A stretch of 64,000 nt of DNA from Shewanella insulae (lineage in GTDB: Bacteria > Pseudomonadota > Gammaproteobacteria > Enterobacterales > Shewanellaceae). The stretch spans positions 1-64,000 of the forward strand of contig NZ_WRPA01000019.1 of NCBI RefSeq assembly GCF_009831655.1, written 5' to 3'. Positions 40,861-49,475 of the stretch are shown one piece after another (position 1 is the first letter of the stretch; each line of letters opens with the position of its first letter). Made by a program: the position numbers and the translations under genes. The notes below the pieces were generated by a model that was not told where the DNA came from, did no database searches, and was given only the letters and a program-made list of their open reading frames with translations.

Positions 40861-42945
40861 ATGAAAAAAGTGTTCATTGGAGGGGTATGTGCCTCTTTGA
40901 TTCTTGGTCTTAGCGCTTGCAACAGCGACCAGGCAGAAGTTAAGGCCCCGGAAACCGCCAAGACAGAAACCGCCGTAGCGGTACAACAGGCCCTGACTTC
41001 GGGTATCGATTTCGCTAACTTCGATAAGTCTGTGCGTCCTCAAGATGATTTTTATAGCTACGTAAACGGCACCTGGATCAAGAACACTGAGATCCCAGGC
41101 GATCGCACCAGCACTGGCGCCTTCTATGATCTACGCGAGAAGTCACGTGACGATGTTAAGGCCATCATCGAAGAGGTGGCGGCCACCCCTAACCTGAAGG
41201 CGGGTAGCGATGAGCAGAAGGTTGCCGACCTGTATCGCTCTTTCATGGATACAGAGCAGCTAGACAAGCTGGGTATCAAGCCTATTCAGGGTGAGCTGGA
41301 CAAGATCGCCGCGCTGGAGAACAAAGATCAGCTGGTGGAGTACTTTGCCCACAGCCAGATCATAGGTGGCGGCACGCCGCTGGCTTTCTACATCAATATC
41401 GACGCCAAAGACTCTAGCCGTTATGCGACCCATATCTGGCAATACGGTCTGAGCCTGCCGGAGAAAGATTACTACTTCAACGAAGCCGAGCGTTTCGTCA
41501 ACATTCGTAAGGCGTTCGTGGCCCATATCGAGAAGATGTTCACCCTGGCCGGCCTGCCAAATGCTAAGGCGAGCGCCGAACAGATCCTCGCACTGGAAAC
41601 CGCTATTGCCAGCCGTCACTGGGACGTAGTCGAGACCCGTGACAGCACTAAGACCTATAACCTATACCAAGTCGCAGACCTTGCTAAGCTGGCTCCGGAT
41701 GTCAACTGGGACGGTTACCTCAAGACTCTGGGCGGCGACAAGCAGGCCGATATCATCATCAACCAGCCAAGCTTCATCGAAGGCTTCAACGAGGTGCTCA
41801 AGGCCAACGAACTGTCAGTGTGGAAGACCTACATGACCTGGCAGACCCTGACCCACTTCGCCGGCGATCTAAGCACAGATCTTGACCGTGAAAACTTCGA
41901 GTTCTTCTCTAAAACGCTGAACGGCCAGGCGGAGCAGCAGCCTCGCTGGAAGCGCGGCGTGAGCACGGTAAACAACCTGCTGGGTGAGGTTGTGGGTAAG
42001 GTTTATGTCAAACGTCACTTCAAGCCTGAGGCTAAGCAGCGTATGCAGGAGCTGGTGGAAAATCTGCGCCGCGCCTATGGTGATAGCATAGATGGCCTGG
42101 AATGGATGAGTCCTGACACTAAGGTGGCCGCCAAAGATAAGCTGGCCAAGTTCGATCCTAAGATAGGTTATCCAGATCGCTGGGAAGACTATGACAAGCT
42201 GGCCATCAAGGCAGATGACCTGGTCGGCAACAGCATGCGCGCCAGCCAGCTGAGCCACGAGAAGGAGCTTGAGAAGCTAGGGTCGCCAATCCGCAAGTGG
42301 GAATGGCACATGACACCACAGACGGTGAACGCCTACTACAACCCAACCATGAACGAGATCGTCTTCCCTGCCGCTATCTTGCAACCGCCTTTCTTCAACA
42401 TGGAAGCGGACGATGCGGTGAACTATGGCGGTATCGGCGCCGTGATTGGTCACGAGATGGGGCATGGCTTCGACGACCAGGGGGCTAAGTTCGACGGTGA
42501 AGGCAACATGCGCGACTGGTGGACAGAGCAAGATCTGAAAGAGTTTGCCGCTCGCGGTAAGGCGCTGGTTGCTCAATACAACGGCTACGCGGTATTTGAT
42601 GACCTGCACGTAAACGGTGAGCTGACCTTAGGTGAGAACATAGGTGACCTGTCAGGCGTGACCATCGCCTACAAGGCCTACAAGATGTCACTTAATGGTA
42701 AGGAAGCCCCGGTAATCGACGGCTTGACCGGCGACGAGCGCTTCTTCATCGGCTTCAGCCAGATCTGGCGCGCCAAGATGAAGGAAGAGGCGATGCGTAA
42801 CCGCGTGGCAACCGATCCACACTCTCCGGCTAAGTTCCGTGCCCTGGGCGCCTTGTCTAACATGCCGGAGTTCTACACTACCTTCGACGTTAAGCCGGGC
42901 GATGCTATGTACATAGAGCCAAGCCAGCGTGTGAAGATCTGGTAA
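40861..42945 (+). CDS. M13-family (neprilysin-like) metallopeptidase lipoprotein
   Basis: A 694-residue zinc endopeptidase with a lipoprotein signal: KVFIGGVCASLILGLSAC with the lipobox Cys, so it is anchored in the envelope. The M13 signature is complete: NAYYNPTMNEIVFPAAILQP, VIGHEMGHGFDDQGAKFDG (zinc HExxH) and ENIGDLSGVTIAYKAY (third ligand Glu). It starts the catalytic part with SVRPQDDFYSYVNGTWIKNT. The start at 40861 is preferred over an earlier in-frame codon because AAAAGGAA precedes it and the lipobox is placed correctly. Probably degrades peptides of up to several kDa in the periplasm. Confidence 0.96.
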   Translation: MKKVFIGGVCASLILGLSACNSDQAEVKAPETAKTETAVAVQQALTSGIDFANFDKSVRPQDDFYSYVNGTWIKNTEIPGDRTSTGAFYDLREKSRDDVKAIIEEVAATPNLKAGSDEQKVADLYRSFMDTEQLDKLGIKPIQGELDKIAALENKDQLVEYFAHSQIIGGGTPLAFYINIDAKDSSRYATHIWQYGLSLPEKDYYFNEAERFVNIRKAFVAHIEKMFTLAGLPNAKASAEQILALETAIASRHWDVVETRDSTKTYNLYQVADLAKLAPDVNWDGYLKTLGGDKQADIIINQPSFIEGFNEVLKANELSVWKTYMTWQTLTHFAGDLSTDLDRENFEFFSKTLNGQAEQQPRWKRGVSTVNNLLGEVVGKVYVKRHFKPEAKQRMQELVENLRRAYGDSIDGLEWMSPDTKVAAKDKLAKFDPKIGYPDRWEDYDKLAIKADDLVGNSMRASQLSHEKELEKLGSPIRKWEWHMTPQTVNAYYNPTMNEIVFPAAILQPPFFNMEADDAVNYGGIGAVIGHEMGHGFDDQGAKFDGEGNMRDWWTEQDLKEFAARGKALVAQYNGYAVFDDLHVNGELTLGENIGDLSGVTIAYKAYKMSLNGKEAPVIDGLTGDERFFIGFSQIWRAKMKEEAMRNRVATDPHSPAKFRALGALSNMPEFYTTFDVKPGDAMYIEPSQRVKIW

Positions 42946-42961
42946 TTCGACATTTCTCGAT

Positions 42962-42990
42962 AAAAAAGAGCGCCTTGGCGCTCTTTTTTT
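42962..42990. terminator. Bidirectional-looking terminator after the M13 gene
   Basis: GAGCGCC/GGCGCTC stem with A-run before and T-run after, 17 nt past the M13 stop. Confidence 0.9.
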
Positions 42991-43095
42991 ATGCCTGTTT
43001 CATGATAAATAATTGTTCATCATCCATTCAGCAAGGGTTAAGTGAACCCTAGCTAGATTAAGGGTACAAGGTTTGCGCTTTTACCGAGGACGGTT

Positions 43096-43881
43096 ATGAA
43101 TAAGTTGTTTAGACCCTTTTTTATCTTCCTGCTACTTGTCTCCACCCGCAGCGCCCTGGCGATCAACTACGATACCTTAATCGACACCAAGGAGGAGTCT
43201 GGTTGCTACGCCCAGAAACAATCCTTCAGTAAAGACCAGCATGGTCTGCACGCCATCGCCAGCAGCTCTGCCGCCCTTATTCGCCAGAGCAGCGATGATC
43301 TCGATAGCCTCTATGCCCAGGCCGAGCATGCCCAACAGGAGCTGACTAACCTGCTCGAGGGCCTCAATGGACAAGAGAATTACCAGCTGCTGATCCCCGA
43401 GGTAAAAAGTTATGAGCGTGCCAAGGCCAAGATTGCCGCTAAGTTTGACGGCGATGCCAGCCAGATCACGGATCTGGCTAGGGCCAGTCTGGTGGCCGAC
43501 GATATTCAGGGGCTGATGACGGCGTTCGAAGATCTTCAGCAGCAGGTGAAGGTATTGCAGGTGAAAAACCGTTTCGCCGAGCCTAAGGCCTCCGGATATC
43601 GTGACCTCAACCTGCTGGTGCAGTTGCCCAAAAGCTGTATGATTGCCGAGGTTCAGCTGCACCTCAAGGCCATCGCCGAGATCAAGAGCGGCGAGGAGCA
43701 TAAGGCCTACGAGCAGATCCAGGCCATCGAGGCCCGCGCCATGGCCCAGTCCCGTGAGCTGAGCGAGTTGGAACAGGCGCAGATCACCGCATTGCGTCAG
43801 GCGTCTCACAAGCAGTATCACAAGGCTTGGCTCTATTATAAAAGGTTGGACAGCGCCGAGTTGTTGAATGCGGCGGCTTGA
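43096..43881 (+). CDS. Secreted protein with a RelA/SpoT-like nucleotidyltransferase fold
   Basis: A 261-residue protein with a signal peptide (MNKLFRPFFIFLLLVSTRSALA). Residues about 75-205 look like a RelA_SpoT domain: VKSYERAKAKIAAKFDGDAS, ITDLARASLVADDIQGL, NRFAEPKASGYRDLNLLVQL and CMIAEVQLHLKAIAEIKSGEEH. These correspond to the DLxGxR, F-x-xPKxSGYRDL and EVQ blocks of the fold, but the usual second-block Arg pattern is changed, so catalysis is uncertain. A C-terminal helical tail follows. It precedes a SUKH-type gene by 96 bp. A (p)ppGpp synthetase in the periplasm would have no obvious role; a secreted toxin or a binding fold are alternatives. Confidence 0.78.
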   Translation: MNKLFRPFFIFLLLVSTRSALAINYDTLIDTKEESGCYAQKQSFSKDQHGLHAIASSSAALIRQSSDDLDSLYAQAEHAQQELTNLLEGLNGQENYQLLIPEVKSYERAKAKIAAKFDGDASQITDLARASLVADDIQGLMTAFEDLQQQVKVLQVKNRFAEPKASGYRDLNLLVQLPKSCMIAEVQLHLKAIAEIKSGEEHKAYEQIQAIEARAMAQSRELSELEQAQITALRQASHKQYHKAWLYYKRLDSAELLNAAA

Positions 43882-43977
43882 TCCAAGCGAGGCGCGTCGT
43901 CTGCATTAAATTGGAATAACAATCTGGGCTTAAAGCGATTATACTTGCGGCCATTAGCCCAATTAGAGCAGACGATA

Positions 43978-44379
43978 ATGCACGATCTTATCGAGCAACT
44001 CAGGGAACTGAGCGAGACAGTTCCCGTTCCCCTGGAGCTGCCCAGCTTCGATCAACTGGTCGAAGTGGAAGAGCAGATTCTGATCCCCTTACCCGCTGAG
44101 CTGAAAGAGTATCTCCTCTTCGCCAGCGATGTGATTCACGGCACCTTGGAGCCTGTGACCGCAGCCGATCCCTATGCCCATACCTATCTTCCAGAGGTGA
44201 CCTCCTATGCTTGGTCTATCGGTATGCCGCGGGAATATATTGCCATCTGCCAACAGGGCGATGACTTTTACTGTATCGATCAGGAAGGTCAGGTGATGCT
44301 GTGGCAAGACGGCGAGCTAGCCGAGGAGCGCTGGGAGTCGTTGTGGCAATGGGTCGAAGAGGTTTGGATCCCCGCCTAG
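43978..44379 (+). CDS. SMI1/KNR4 (SUKH) family protein
   Basis: A 133-residue protein of the SUKH superfamily. Typical pattern: LELPSFDQLVEVEEQILIPL with PAELKEYLLFASDVIHGTLE, then WSIGMPREYIAICQQGDDFYCIDQEGQV and ESLWQWVEEVWI. SUKH proteins often are immunity proteins to polymorphic toxins but include housekeeping members. Start at ATG 43978; an in-frame ATG at 43945 is less likely as it lies further from a ribosome-binding site. The preceding gene encodes a secreted RelA/SpoT-fold protein, which makes a toxin/immunity pairing possible but unproven. Confidence 0.82.
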   Translation: MHDLIEQLRELSETVPVPLELPSFDQLVEVEEQILIPLPAELKEYLLFASDVIHGTLEPVTAADPYAHTYLPEVTSYAWSIGMPREYIAICQQGDDFYCIDQEGQVMLWQDGELAEERWESLWQWVEEVWIPA

Positions 44380-44414
44380 GTACGTGACAAGATTAACTCA
44401 ATTTGGATATTAAG

Positions 44415-44915
44415 ATGGCAAAGACAGCTGATTTAAATGCGATAGAAATTACTTACCTGCGTCACTCACTCGGCCTAACTGCCGCCCAGGTGGCCGAGCT
44501 GAGCAAGTGTAGCGAGGCAGACGTGCTAGCCTGGGAAGCGGGTGAGGCCGAGGTGTCTGGGCTGGCGGCCAAGAAGCTGCTGGAACTGGATGAGACCATA
44601 GAGATGCAGGTGCTTAACACCTGTGACGGTATCGAGGAGCTGTTTAAGAAGGAACCTAAGCGTCGCCTGAGCTTCGTGGTCTACCCGACACAGGCGGTAT
44701 ACACCCAGTACAACCCCGAGTTCTTAAGCTCGCTGCCGCTGACCGAGCTATACAACACGGCGGCCTGGCGCATCAAGAAAGAGTGTAAGCTGGTGCTGGA
44801 AGTTGAGGTCACCCTAGTGCCGCTGGACGTCGATGCCTATAAGGCTTATCGCGAGCAGGAAGGCCTGAAAGAGAGCCGCGAGAGCCGCGCCAAGTGGGCA
44901 GCTACTCAGCTGTGA
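44415..44915 (+). CDS. DUF4447-like protein with an N-terminal helix-turn-helix
   Basis: A 166-residue protein. The first 60 residues are a Cro/XRE-like helical bundle (IEITYLRHSLGLTAAQVAEL, SKCSEADVLAWEAGEAEVSG), followed by an alpha/beta domain (RRLSFVVYPTQAVYTQYNPE, WRIKKECKLVLEVEVTLVPL). This arrangement fits the DUF4447 family of Shewanella and relatives (from memory). Start ATG 44415; TTG 44403 is possible. It follows the SUKH gene by 35 bp and could share its transcript. Terminator after it. The target of the HTH is unknown. Confidence 0.68.
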   Translation: MAKTADLNAIEITYLRHSLGLTAAQVAELSKCSEADVLAWEAGEAEVSGLAAKKLLELDETIEMQVLNTCDGIEELFKKEPKRRLSFVVYPTQAVYTQYNPEFLSSLPLTELYNTAAWRIKKECKLVLEVEVTLVPLDVDAYKAYREQEGLKESRESRAKWAATQL

Positions 44916-44932
44916 GTTAACCCCTGATTCGA

Positions 44933-44966
44933 TAAAAAGCCCTGCTCTAATGAGCGGGGCTTTTTT
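44933..44966 (+). terminator. Rho-independent terminator after the DUF4447-like gene
   Basis: AAAAAGCCCTGCTC pairs with GAGCGGGGCTTTTT (one G-T pair) around TAAT, followed by T-run, 18 nt after the stop. Confidence 0.85.
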
Positions 44967-45060
44967 AATTATCTTTCATCTTCAAACTGTGTTGCTTCAA
45001 CGAGCCCAATGCTATCTTGTGCAGATGTTACTTAAAGGTTAACTCAATTTGGACAAGGAT

Positions 45061-45669
45061 ATGTACCAAGCCGCCAGCCCTCGTCAGCCTACTTTACTCT
45101 TCATTGCCATCGCAGCGCTTATCTATCTGCCGCTGATTGAGAGCCTGTTACCCGGCCTGTTTGCCGCCTACTGGGTTGATCCTAGCTTTATGGCCAAGGT
45201 GAAACCTATGGCTCTAATGATAAAACTGATTGTCGTGTTTTTTGGCTTTTGGAAGTTGGAGCAATTTCGTCGCCAATTTAGTGACTTTATCCGTGGCCAT
45301 TGGCTTGTATCTTTCTTAATTAAACTCAGTTTCTTGGTTGGGATAATTCAGCTTGTTTTATTGAGTTTAGGCTTGTTTATGAACTTGGTATTTGGCGCGC
45401 CTGCCAATGAGCAGAGTCAGTTTAAGCGCTATGAAGATTACGCCATCTGGGTGCAGACAGTAGATCCCGGTGCCATGGGCAAGGCCTATCACCGGGTGTG
45501 GATGCAGTGCGATCTGCCCCTGTGGCGGTATCGATTGGCGCCGATTCAAACCTTGGACTGGATGGGGGAGTATGAGGTGAGCCTGGATGAGCATATCTTG
45601 AAGATAAGCTCTAGGTTTGACGAGATCAGACTGGATCTCTCCAAGGTGCCAGGTTGTCCATCTGCCTGA
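45061..45669 (+). CDS. Integral membrane protein, function unknown
   Basis: A 202-residue protein with three hydrophobic segments (LLFIAIAALIYLPLIESLLP, MALMIKLIVVFFGFW, LIKLSFLVGIIQLVLLSLGL) and a soluble C-terminal part (YEDYAIWVQTVDPGAMGKAY, then a charged tail to VPGCPSA). I do not recognise the family. Start: ATG 45061 with AAGGAT just before it; TTG 45049, with AAAGG 10 nt upstream, would add four residues. No operon partner. Confidence 0.7.
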   Translation: MYQAASPRQPTLLFIAIAALIYLPLIESLLPGLFAAYWVDPSFMAKVKPMALMIKLIVVFFGFWKLEQFRRQFSDFIRGHWLVSFLIKLSFLVGIIQLVLLSLGLFMNLVFGAPANEQSQFKRYEDYAIWVQTVDPGAMGKAYHRVWMQCDLPLWRYRLAPIQTLDWMGEYEVSLDEHILKISSRFDEIRLDLSKVPGCPSA

Positions 45670-45785
45670 TGTCAGTTCGCTTTACACAGCGAAAATGAAG
45701 ACTATTTGCTAAGGCTTCATGGTGATGGATGGCAGCATAATCTCTAAAGTGTTAGACATTATGCTGCTAAACCTTTTACGCCTAA

Positions 45786-46421
45786 CTACTCTGCTGCCTG
45801 GGCGGCGACGGCCTCGGTTTTTTTGAGGGCGCTGGCCAGGGCCGGGCGGGTCTGCATCCTGTCTCTGAAGGCGGCGAGTTTAGGTGGGATCTGCTGCTCA
45901 AATACCGTGGCCCACATCAGGGTATGTGCCAGCATGATATCGGCAACCGTTGGGGTATCACCCAGCAGGTAGTCGCTGCCCGGCAGCCACTGTTCGGCGA
46001 TGGCGGCGGCCTTGTCGAACTCCCATACCGCAGTGGGCAGTATGGCTGGCAGATGGTGCTCTTCGGGTAGGGCGAACTTATGCTTGCCCATGGTCCACAG
46101 GGGCTGCTCCAATTCGCAGATGATGTAACTCATCCACTGGTGGTAAAGGGCGGCTTGTGGTGTACCGGGAGTGGGCAGAAACTGTCCCTGACCATATTTT
46201 TCCACCAGGTACTGGCAGATGGCGGCGGATTCGGTGAGCACCAGATCATCGTCCTTTATAACGGGCACCTTACCGCAAGGGTTCATGGCCAGAAAGGCCT
46301 CGCTGCGGTTGTCGCCCTTGGCAAAGTTGATGAAATGAAATTGCCAGTCGATAGCCAGTTCTTCCAGTAGCCAGGAGACGCGTAGCGCGCGGCTTCTTGG
46401 GGTTCCATATAGAGTGATCAT
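45786..46421 (-). CDS. Glutathione S-transferase family protein
   Basis: A 211-residue GST. The thioredoxin-like N-domain reads MITLYGTPRSRALRVSWLLE, with the Ser/Tyr-type active-site region at residues 6-12, followed by NPCGKVPVIKDDDLVLTESA (cis-Pro and Glu-Ser glutathione-binding motif) and AICQYLVEKYGQ. The all-helical C-domain ends in ASALKKTEAVAAQAAE and contains YLLGDTPTVADIMLAHTLMW. Predicted to conjugate glutathione to electrophiles; class not assigned. Single gene with a terminator upstream that belongs to the TonB receptor transcript. Confidence 0.93.
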   Translation of the reverse strand: MITLYGTPRSRALRVSWLLEELAIDWQFHFINFAKGDNRSEAFLAMNPCGKVPVIKDDDLVLTESAAICQYLVEKYGQGQFLPTPGTPQAALYHQWMSYIICELEQPLWTMGKHKFALPEEHHLPAILPTAVWEFDKAAAIAEQWLPGSDYLLGDTPTVADIMLAHTLMWATVFEQQIPPKLAAFRDRMQTRPALASALKKTEAVAAQAAE

Positions 46422-46464
46422 CCTTTTCCTCGTTCATGTTTTTAGGTGAGTAATGAGTGTAAAT

Positions 46465-46495
46465 AAAAATGGCATCCATTTGGATGCCATTTTTG
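46465..46495. terminator. Terminator, displaced from the TonB receptor gene
   Basis: AAAAATGGCATCC/GGATGCCATTTTT, a 13-bp symmetric stem. On the minus strand it is the first terminator after the TonB-receptor gene, but 160 bp of repeat now separate it from the stop codon. Confidence 0.8.
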
Positions 46496-46510
46496 TGACA
46501 GTGTATGTTT

Positions 46511-46670
46511 TACCTATCCTAGTAAATAGCTGATCATCCAAGCTTGTTAAAACGTTCGATAACTGCGTTAGCTTTTTTGATTGTAGAATAACTACTTATC
46601 GAAAAATCCCGCCTTGTTCTCAAACGTTTTTCTTACGCTATTTCTGATAGCTTACTTAGTGTGATTGGTA
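46511..46670 (-). repeat. 160-bp MITE-like repeat, copy 3
   Basis: Third copy, again exactly 160 bp, oriented like copy 2. The right end GATTGGTA abuts the stop codon of the TonB-dependent receptor gene (46671). The left end reads TACCTATC, with one change from the consensus TACCAATC. Confidence 0.85.
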
Positions 46671-49244
46671 TTAGAACCTCATGCTCAACTTGGTGTAGAA
46701 GTAGCGGCCCATTGGGTTATGGGTGGCAATCACATAGCCGTAGAGGTCTGTGTCGCCGTCGCCGATGGCAAATGGCGGCTCTTCATCCAATACGTTGTTG
46801 ACGCCGACTGTCCACTTGAAGGTGTCGTTGAAGCGGTATGAGCCCGACATATCCACCAATATCTGCGAATCAACCATACGCGACTCGTTGGTTTCGAAGT
46901 CGAGCACGCCGTCGAAGTTGATGTCTGGCGTATCTTCAAACTCGCCTATGTAGCTGAAGTTGATGTTGGCGGCGAAGTCATCCATCATCCAGTTGGTGGT
47001 CAGCAACCAGCGATGCTGCGGGTAGCGGTACTCGCCGGTGTAATCCAGGTTGTCCTTCTCAAACTTGTGTAGGTAGCTGTATTCCAGGCCAAACTTGAGG
47101 TCGCCGAAACGATCCATCTCCAGGCCATAATGGCTGGAAACGTCCACCCCTTGTACCTCTTGCGAGCTGAGGTTGATAAAGCTCGAATGGATCAGGCTGA
47201 TTGGGCCCAGCGATTGTCCTGGCTGCGGCGCCAGACGCTCACACACAGTGCTGTTTTGATCGTTACAGTTCGCCAGGTAGATCTCGCCCAGGGGCTGCTT
47301 ATCGATCTTGTTGTCCTGGGTGATGCTGAAGACATCGAAGCCGATATCAAACTTCTGGCTCGGTGCCCAGATCAGGCCCGCGTTCCAGGTTTCTGACTCT
47401 TCGGCGTCTAGGTCTGAATTACCGGCAAATTCCGTGTTGTAGTCCAGGGCCGTACAGTCGACATTGTCGGCGGCGCAGCGGTAGGTGTCGATGAAGAAGC
47501 TGCTCTCTCTCGATGGACCTAGACCTATCTGTGCCAGAGATGGCGCGCGGAAACCGGTTGCCCAAGAGGCGCGAGCGGTCAGCTGATCGCTAATGCCCCA
47601 CTGGAAGGCGACCTTAGGGTTGGTGGTCGAACCGAAATCGCTGTAGTGATCGTAACGGCCGGCAAGTTGCAACTCGAAGTTGTCTGTAACCGGAATAGAG
47701 AATTCCACATAGGCCGCGTACTGGTCGCGGTCGGCCTGGGCAGAGACGGCTTCGGTACCGAAGATCAGACCGCGCTGGAATTGATCATCTGGGATATCGC
47801 TCACGTCCTCTTCGCGGTACTCGACACCTGCGGCCATCATGATTTCACGATCCGCCAGGGTAAAGGCGGGGCCCGTGATGCTGGCGTCATAGGCGGTCAG
47901 GTGAGAGACACCCTGGCGAACCAGGCTGGTGGTGATACGATCGATCACATCCTGCGAGTTCATGGTGCCGCCAAATGGGTTGTAGTTACCGGCATCGATC
48001 TCGGCTTGCAGGAAGTCGGTACGCACCCAGCCCTGGGTTCTGTCACCCTTCTGGGTCGATTCACTGCGGCCTTTCTGTGCCGAGACTTCCCAATCCCACT
48101 CATCTAGGCTACCACGCAAACCGGCAACCAGACGCAGGGTGTCAGATTCGATATCCCAGCGACGGGCGCCGGCATCCACTGTGCGGTAACGACCTATCTC
48201 GATATCCTTGCCCCATGGGTTGTTAGGGTGGGTGCCTGGAACCGTAAGCATGGCATCTTCATCTAGGGGGGTCGGCGCACCACCGGCCTCAGAGGTGTTG
48301 TGTTGTGCCGCGACCTCTAGGAAGGCGGTCATCTCATCGCTCAGGTGATAGTCGAACTGGGCGATCGCCCCTACACGCTCGGCGGCAGGGATGGTGAGGT
48401 TGTATGGGCCGTAGTCGAACAGACAGCTGCCGCTGGCGGTGGCCGAGTCTGGAGGACAATCAGGGTCTATGGTCTTGACGCCATCGACATAGAAGTAGCC
48501 AGGGAAGCCACGTGACGAGCGGAAATCTTCACCGCCGTATGGGCTCTGGTTGGCGGTACCGAAGCGACCCATCTCACTGGCGGCGAGTGTGCTGTTTTTG
48601 AAATAGTCGAGAATGATAGAGGCGCTGCCCTTATCGGACTGCATGCCCCACAACATGGAGCCGCTCTGCTCGTCATAGCCGGAGCCAGATGCCTCGCCAT
48701 AGCCCAGGTTAACTTCGATCCCTTCGAAGTTCTTACGCAGGATGATGTTGACCACACCGGCGATGGCGTCTGAGCCATAGATGGCCGAGGCGCCATCTTT
48801 AAGGATATCGATACGTTCGATGGCAGAAACGGGAATGTTGTTGATGTCGACGAAGGAGTTAGTGATCCCCTCGGCGAATGAGCTGATGGCCACGCGGCGG
48901 CCGTTGATCAGTACCAGGGTAGCATCTGGGCCCATGCCGCGCAGACTGATAGAGGCCGCGCCGTTGGCGGTGGAGTCCTGGCTGTTGCCGCGGGTTGAGA
49001 AGGCGCCTGCGCCGTTGGCCGGCATGCGTTCGAGCAGCTGTTGCAGGTTGTCGAAGCCCATGTTGGCGATATCGTCTTTGTTGATCGACTGGATCGGCGA
49101 TGGGCCTTCGATGTCGGTACGTTTAATACGAGAGCCTGTGACTTCGATGCGTTCGACGTCCTCGCTGGCAGCATATGCATGTGGGGTTAGCGCAATGGTA
49201 ATGGCGATAGCGCAGGCGCTGGGCCAATATTGAGGTCTTTTCAT
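46671..49244 (-). CDS. TonB-dependent outer-membrane receptor
   Basis: An 857-residue receptor with a signal peptide (WPSACAIAITIALTPHAYAA), TonB box region EDVERIEVTGSRIKR, a plug domain (SISLRGMGPDATLVLINGRR, AIERIDILKDGASAIYGSDA, VVNIILRKNFEG) and a long barrel ending FYTKLSMRF. This family (oar-like/IroN-unlike, TBDT of the Xanthomonas/Alteromonadales type) often takes up peptides, oligosaccharides or nucleosides rather than siderophores; the substrate is not shown. It has a divergent, palindrome-rich upstream region (49245-49475). Its stop codon directly touches the 160-bp repeat, and its terminator lies beyond it. Confidence 0.9.
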   Translation of the reverse strand: MKRPQYWPSACAIAITIALTPHAYAASEDVERIEVTGSRIKRTDIEGPSPIQSINKDDIANMGFDNLQQLLERMPANGAGAFSTRGNSQDSTANGAASISLRGMGPDATLVLINGRRVAISSFAEGITNSFVDINNIPVSAIERIDILKDGASAIYGSDAIAGVVNIILRKNFEGIEVNLGYGEASGSGYDEQSGSMLWGMQSDKGSASIILDYFKNSTLAASEMGRFGTANQSPYGGEDFRSSRGFPGYFYVDGVKTIDPDCPPDSATASGSCLFDYGPYNLTIPAAERVGAIAQFDYHLSDEMTAFLEVAAQHNTSEAGGAPTPLDEDAMLTVPGTHPNNPWGKDIEIGRYRTVDAGARRWDIESDTLRLVAGLRGSLDEWDWEVSAQKGRSESTQKGDRTQGWVRTDFLQAEIDAGNYNPFGGTMNSQDVIDRITTSLVRQGVSHLTAYDASITGPAFTLADREIMMAAGVEYREEDVSDIPDDQFQRGLIFGTEAVSAQADRDQYAAYVEFSIPVTDNFELQLAGRYDHYSDFGSTTNPKVAFQWGISDQLTARASWATGFRAPSLAQIGLGPSRESSFFIDTYRCAADNVDCTALDYNTEFAGNSDLDAEESETWNAGLIWAPSQKFDIGFDVFSITQDNKIDKQPLGEIYLANCNDQNSTVCERLAPQPGQSLGPISLIHSSFINLSSQEVQGVDVSSHYGLEMDRFGDLKFGLEYSYLHKFEKDNLDYTGEYRYPQHRWLLTTNWMMDDFAANINFSYIGEFEDTPDINFDGVLDFETNESRMVDSQILVDMSGSYRFNDTFKWTVGVNNVLDEEPPFAIGDGDTDLYGYVIATHNPMGRYFYTKLSMRF

Positions 49245-49314
49245 AATTATCCCTAATTAATAGTTATATTTTTAATTCAGTGACTACCACTTAACTACCG
49301 CCACCATTTGTTAC

Positions 49315-49370
49315 AGTAACGTTACTAAGCTAATTGCTAAAGTAGCAAAGTCAATAGTGCTAATTGCTAA
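49315..49370. promoter_or_regulatory. Palindromes and direct repeats upstream of the TonB receptor
   Basis: Overlapping palindromes GTTAC-A-GTAAC and AGTAACGTTACT (49310-49326) are followed by two copies of GCTAATTGCTAA (49329-49340 and 49359-49370), 30 bp apart. They lie 70-126 bp upstream of the receptor start and are candidate binding sites for an unknown regulator. Confidence 0.45.
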
Positions 49371-49475
49371 CAAATGTAAATAAATAAACCTATGAATTTG
49401 GATTGATTAATGCCGAGCCTCTTGGCATTGTCTTAGGTCGGCTCACTGTCAGACCTTGTTGGAGATGTAAATTAA

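Noticed and set aside
44393..45053. The 15-mer TTAACTCAATTTGGA repeated before two genes (44393 and 45039)
   Set aside because: A couple of exact 15-bp repeats are expected by chance in 64 kb, and the copies are not palindromic or at the same distance from a promoter.
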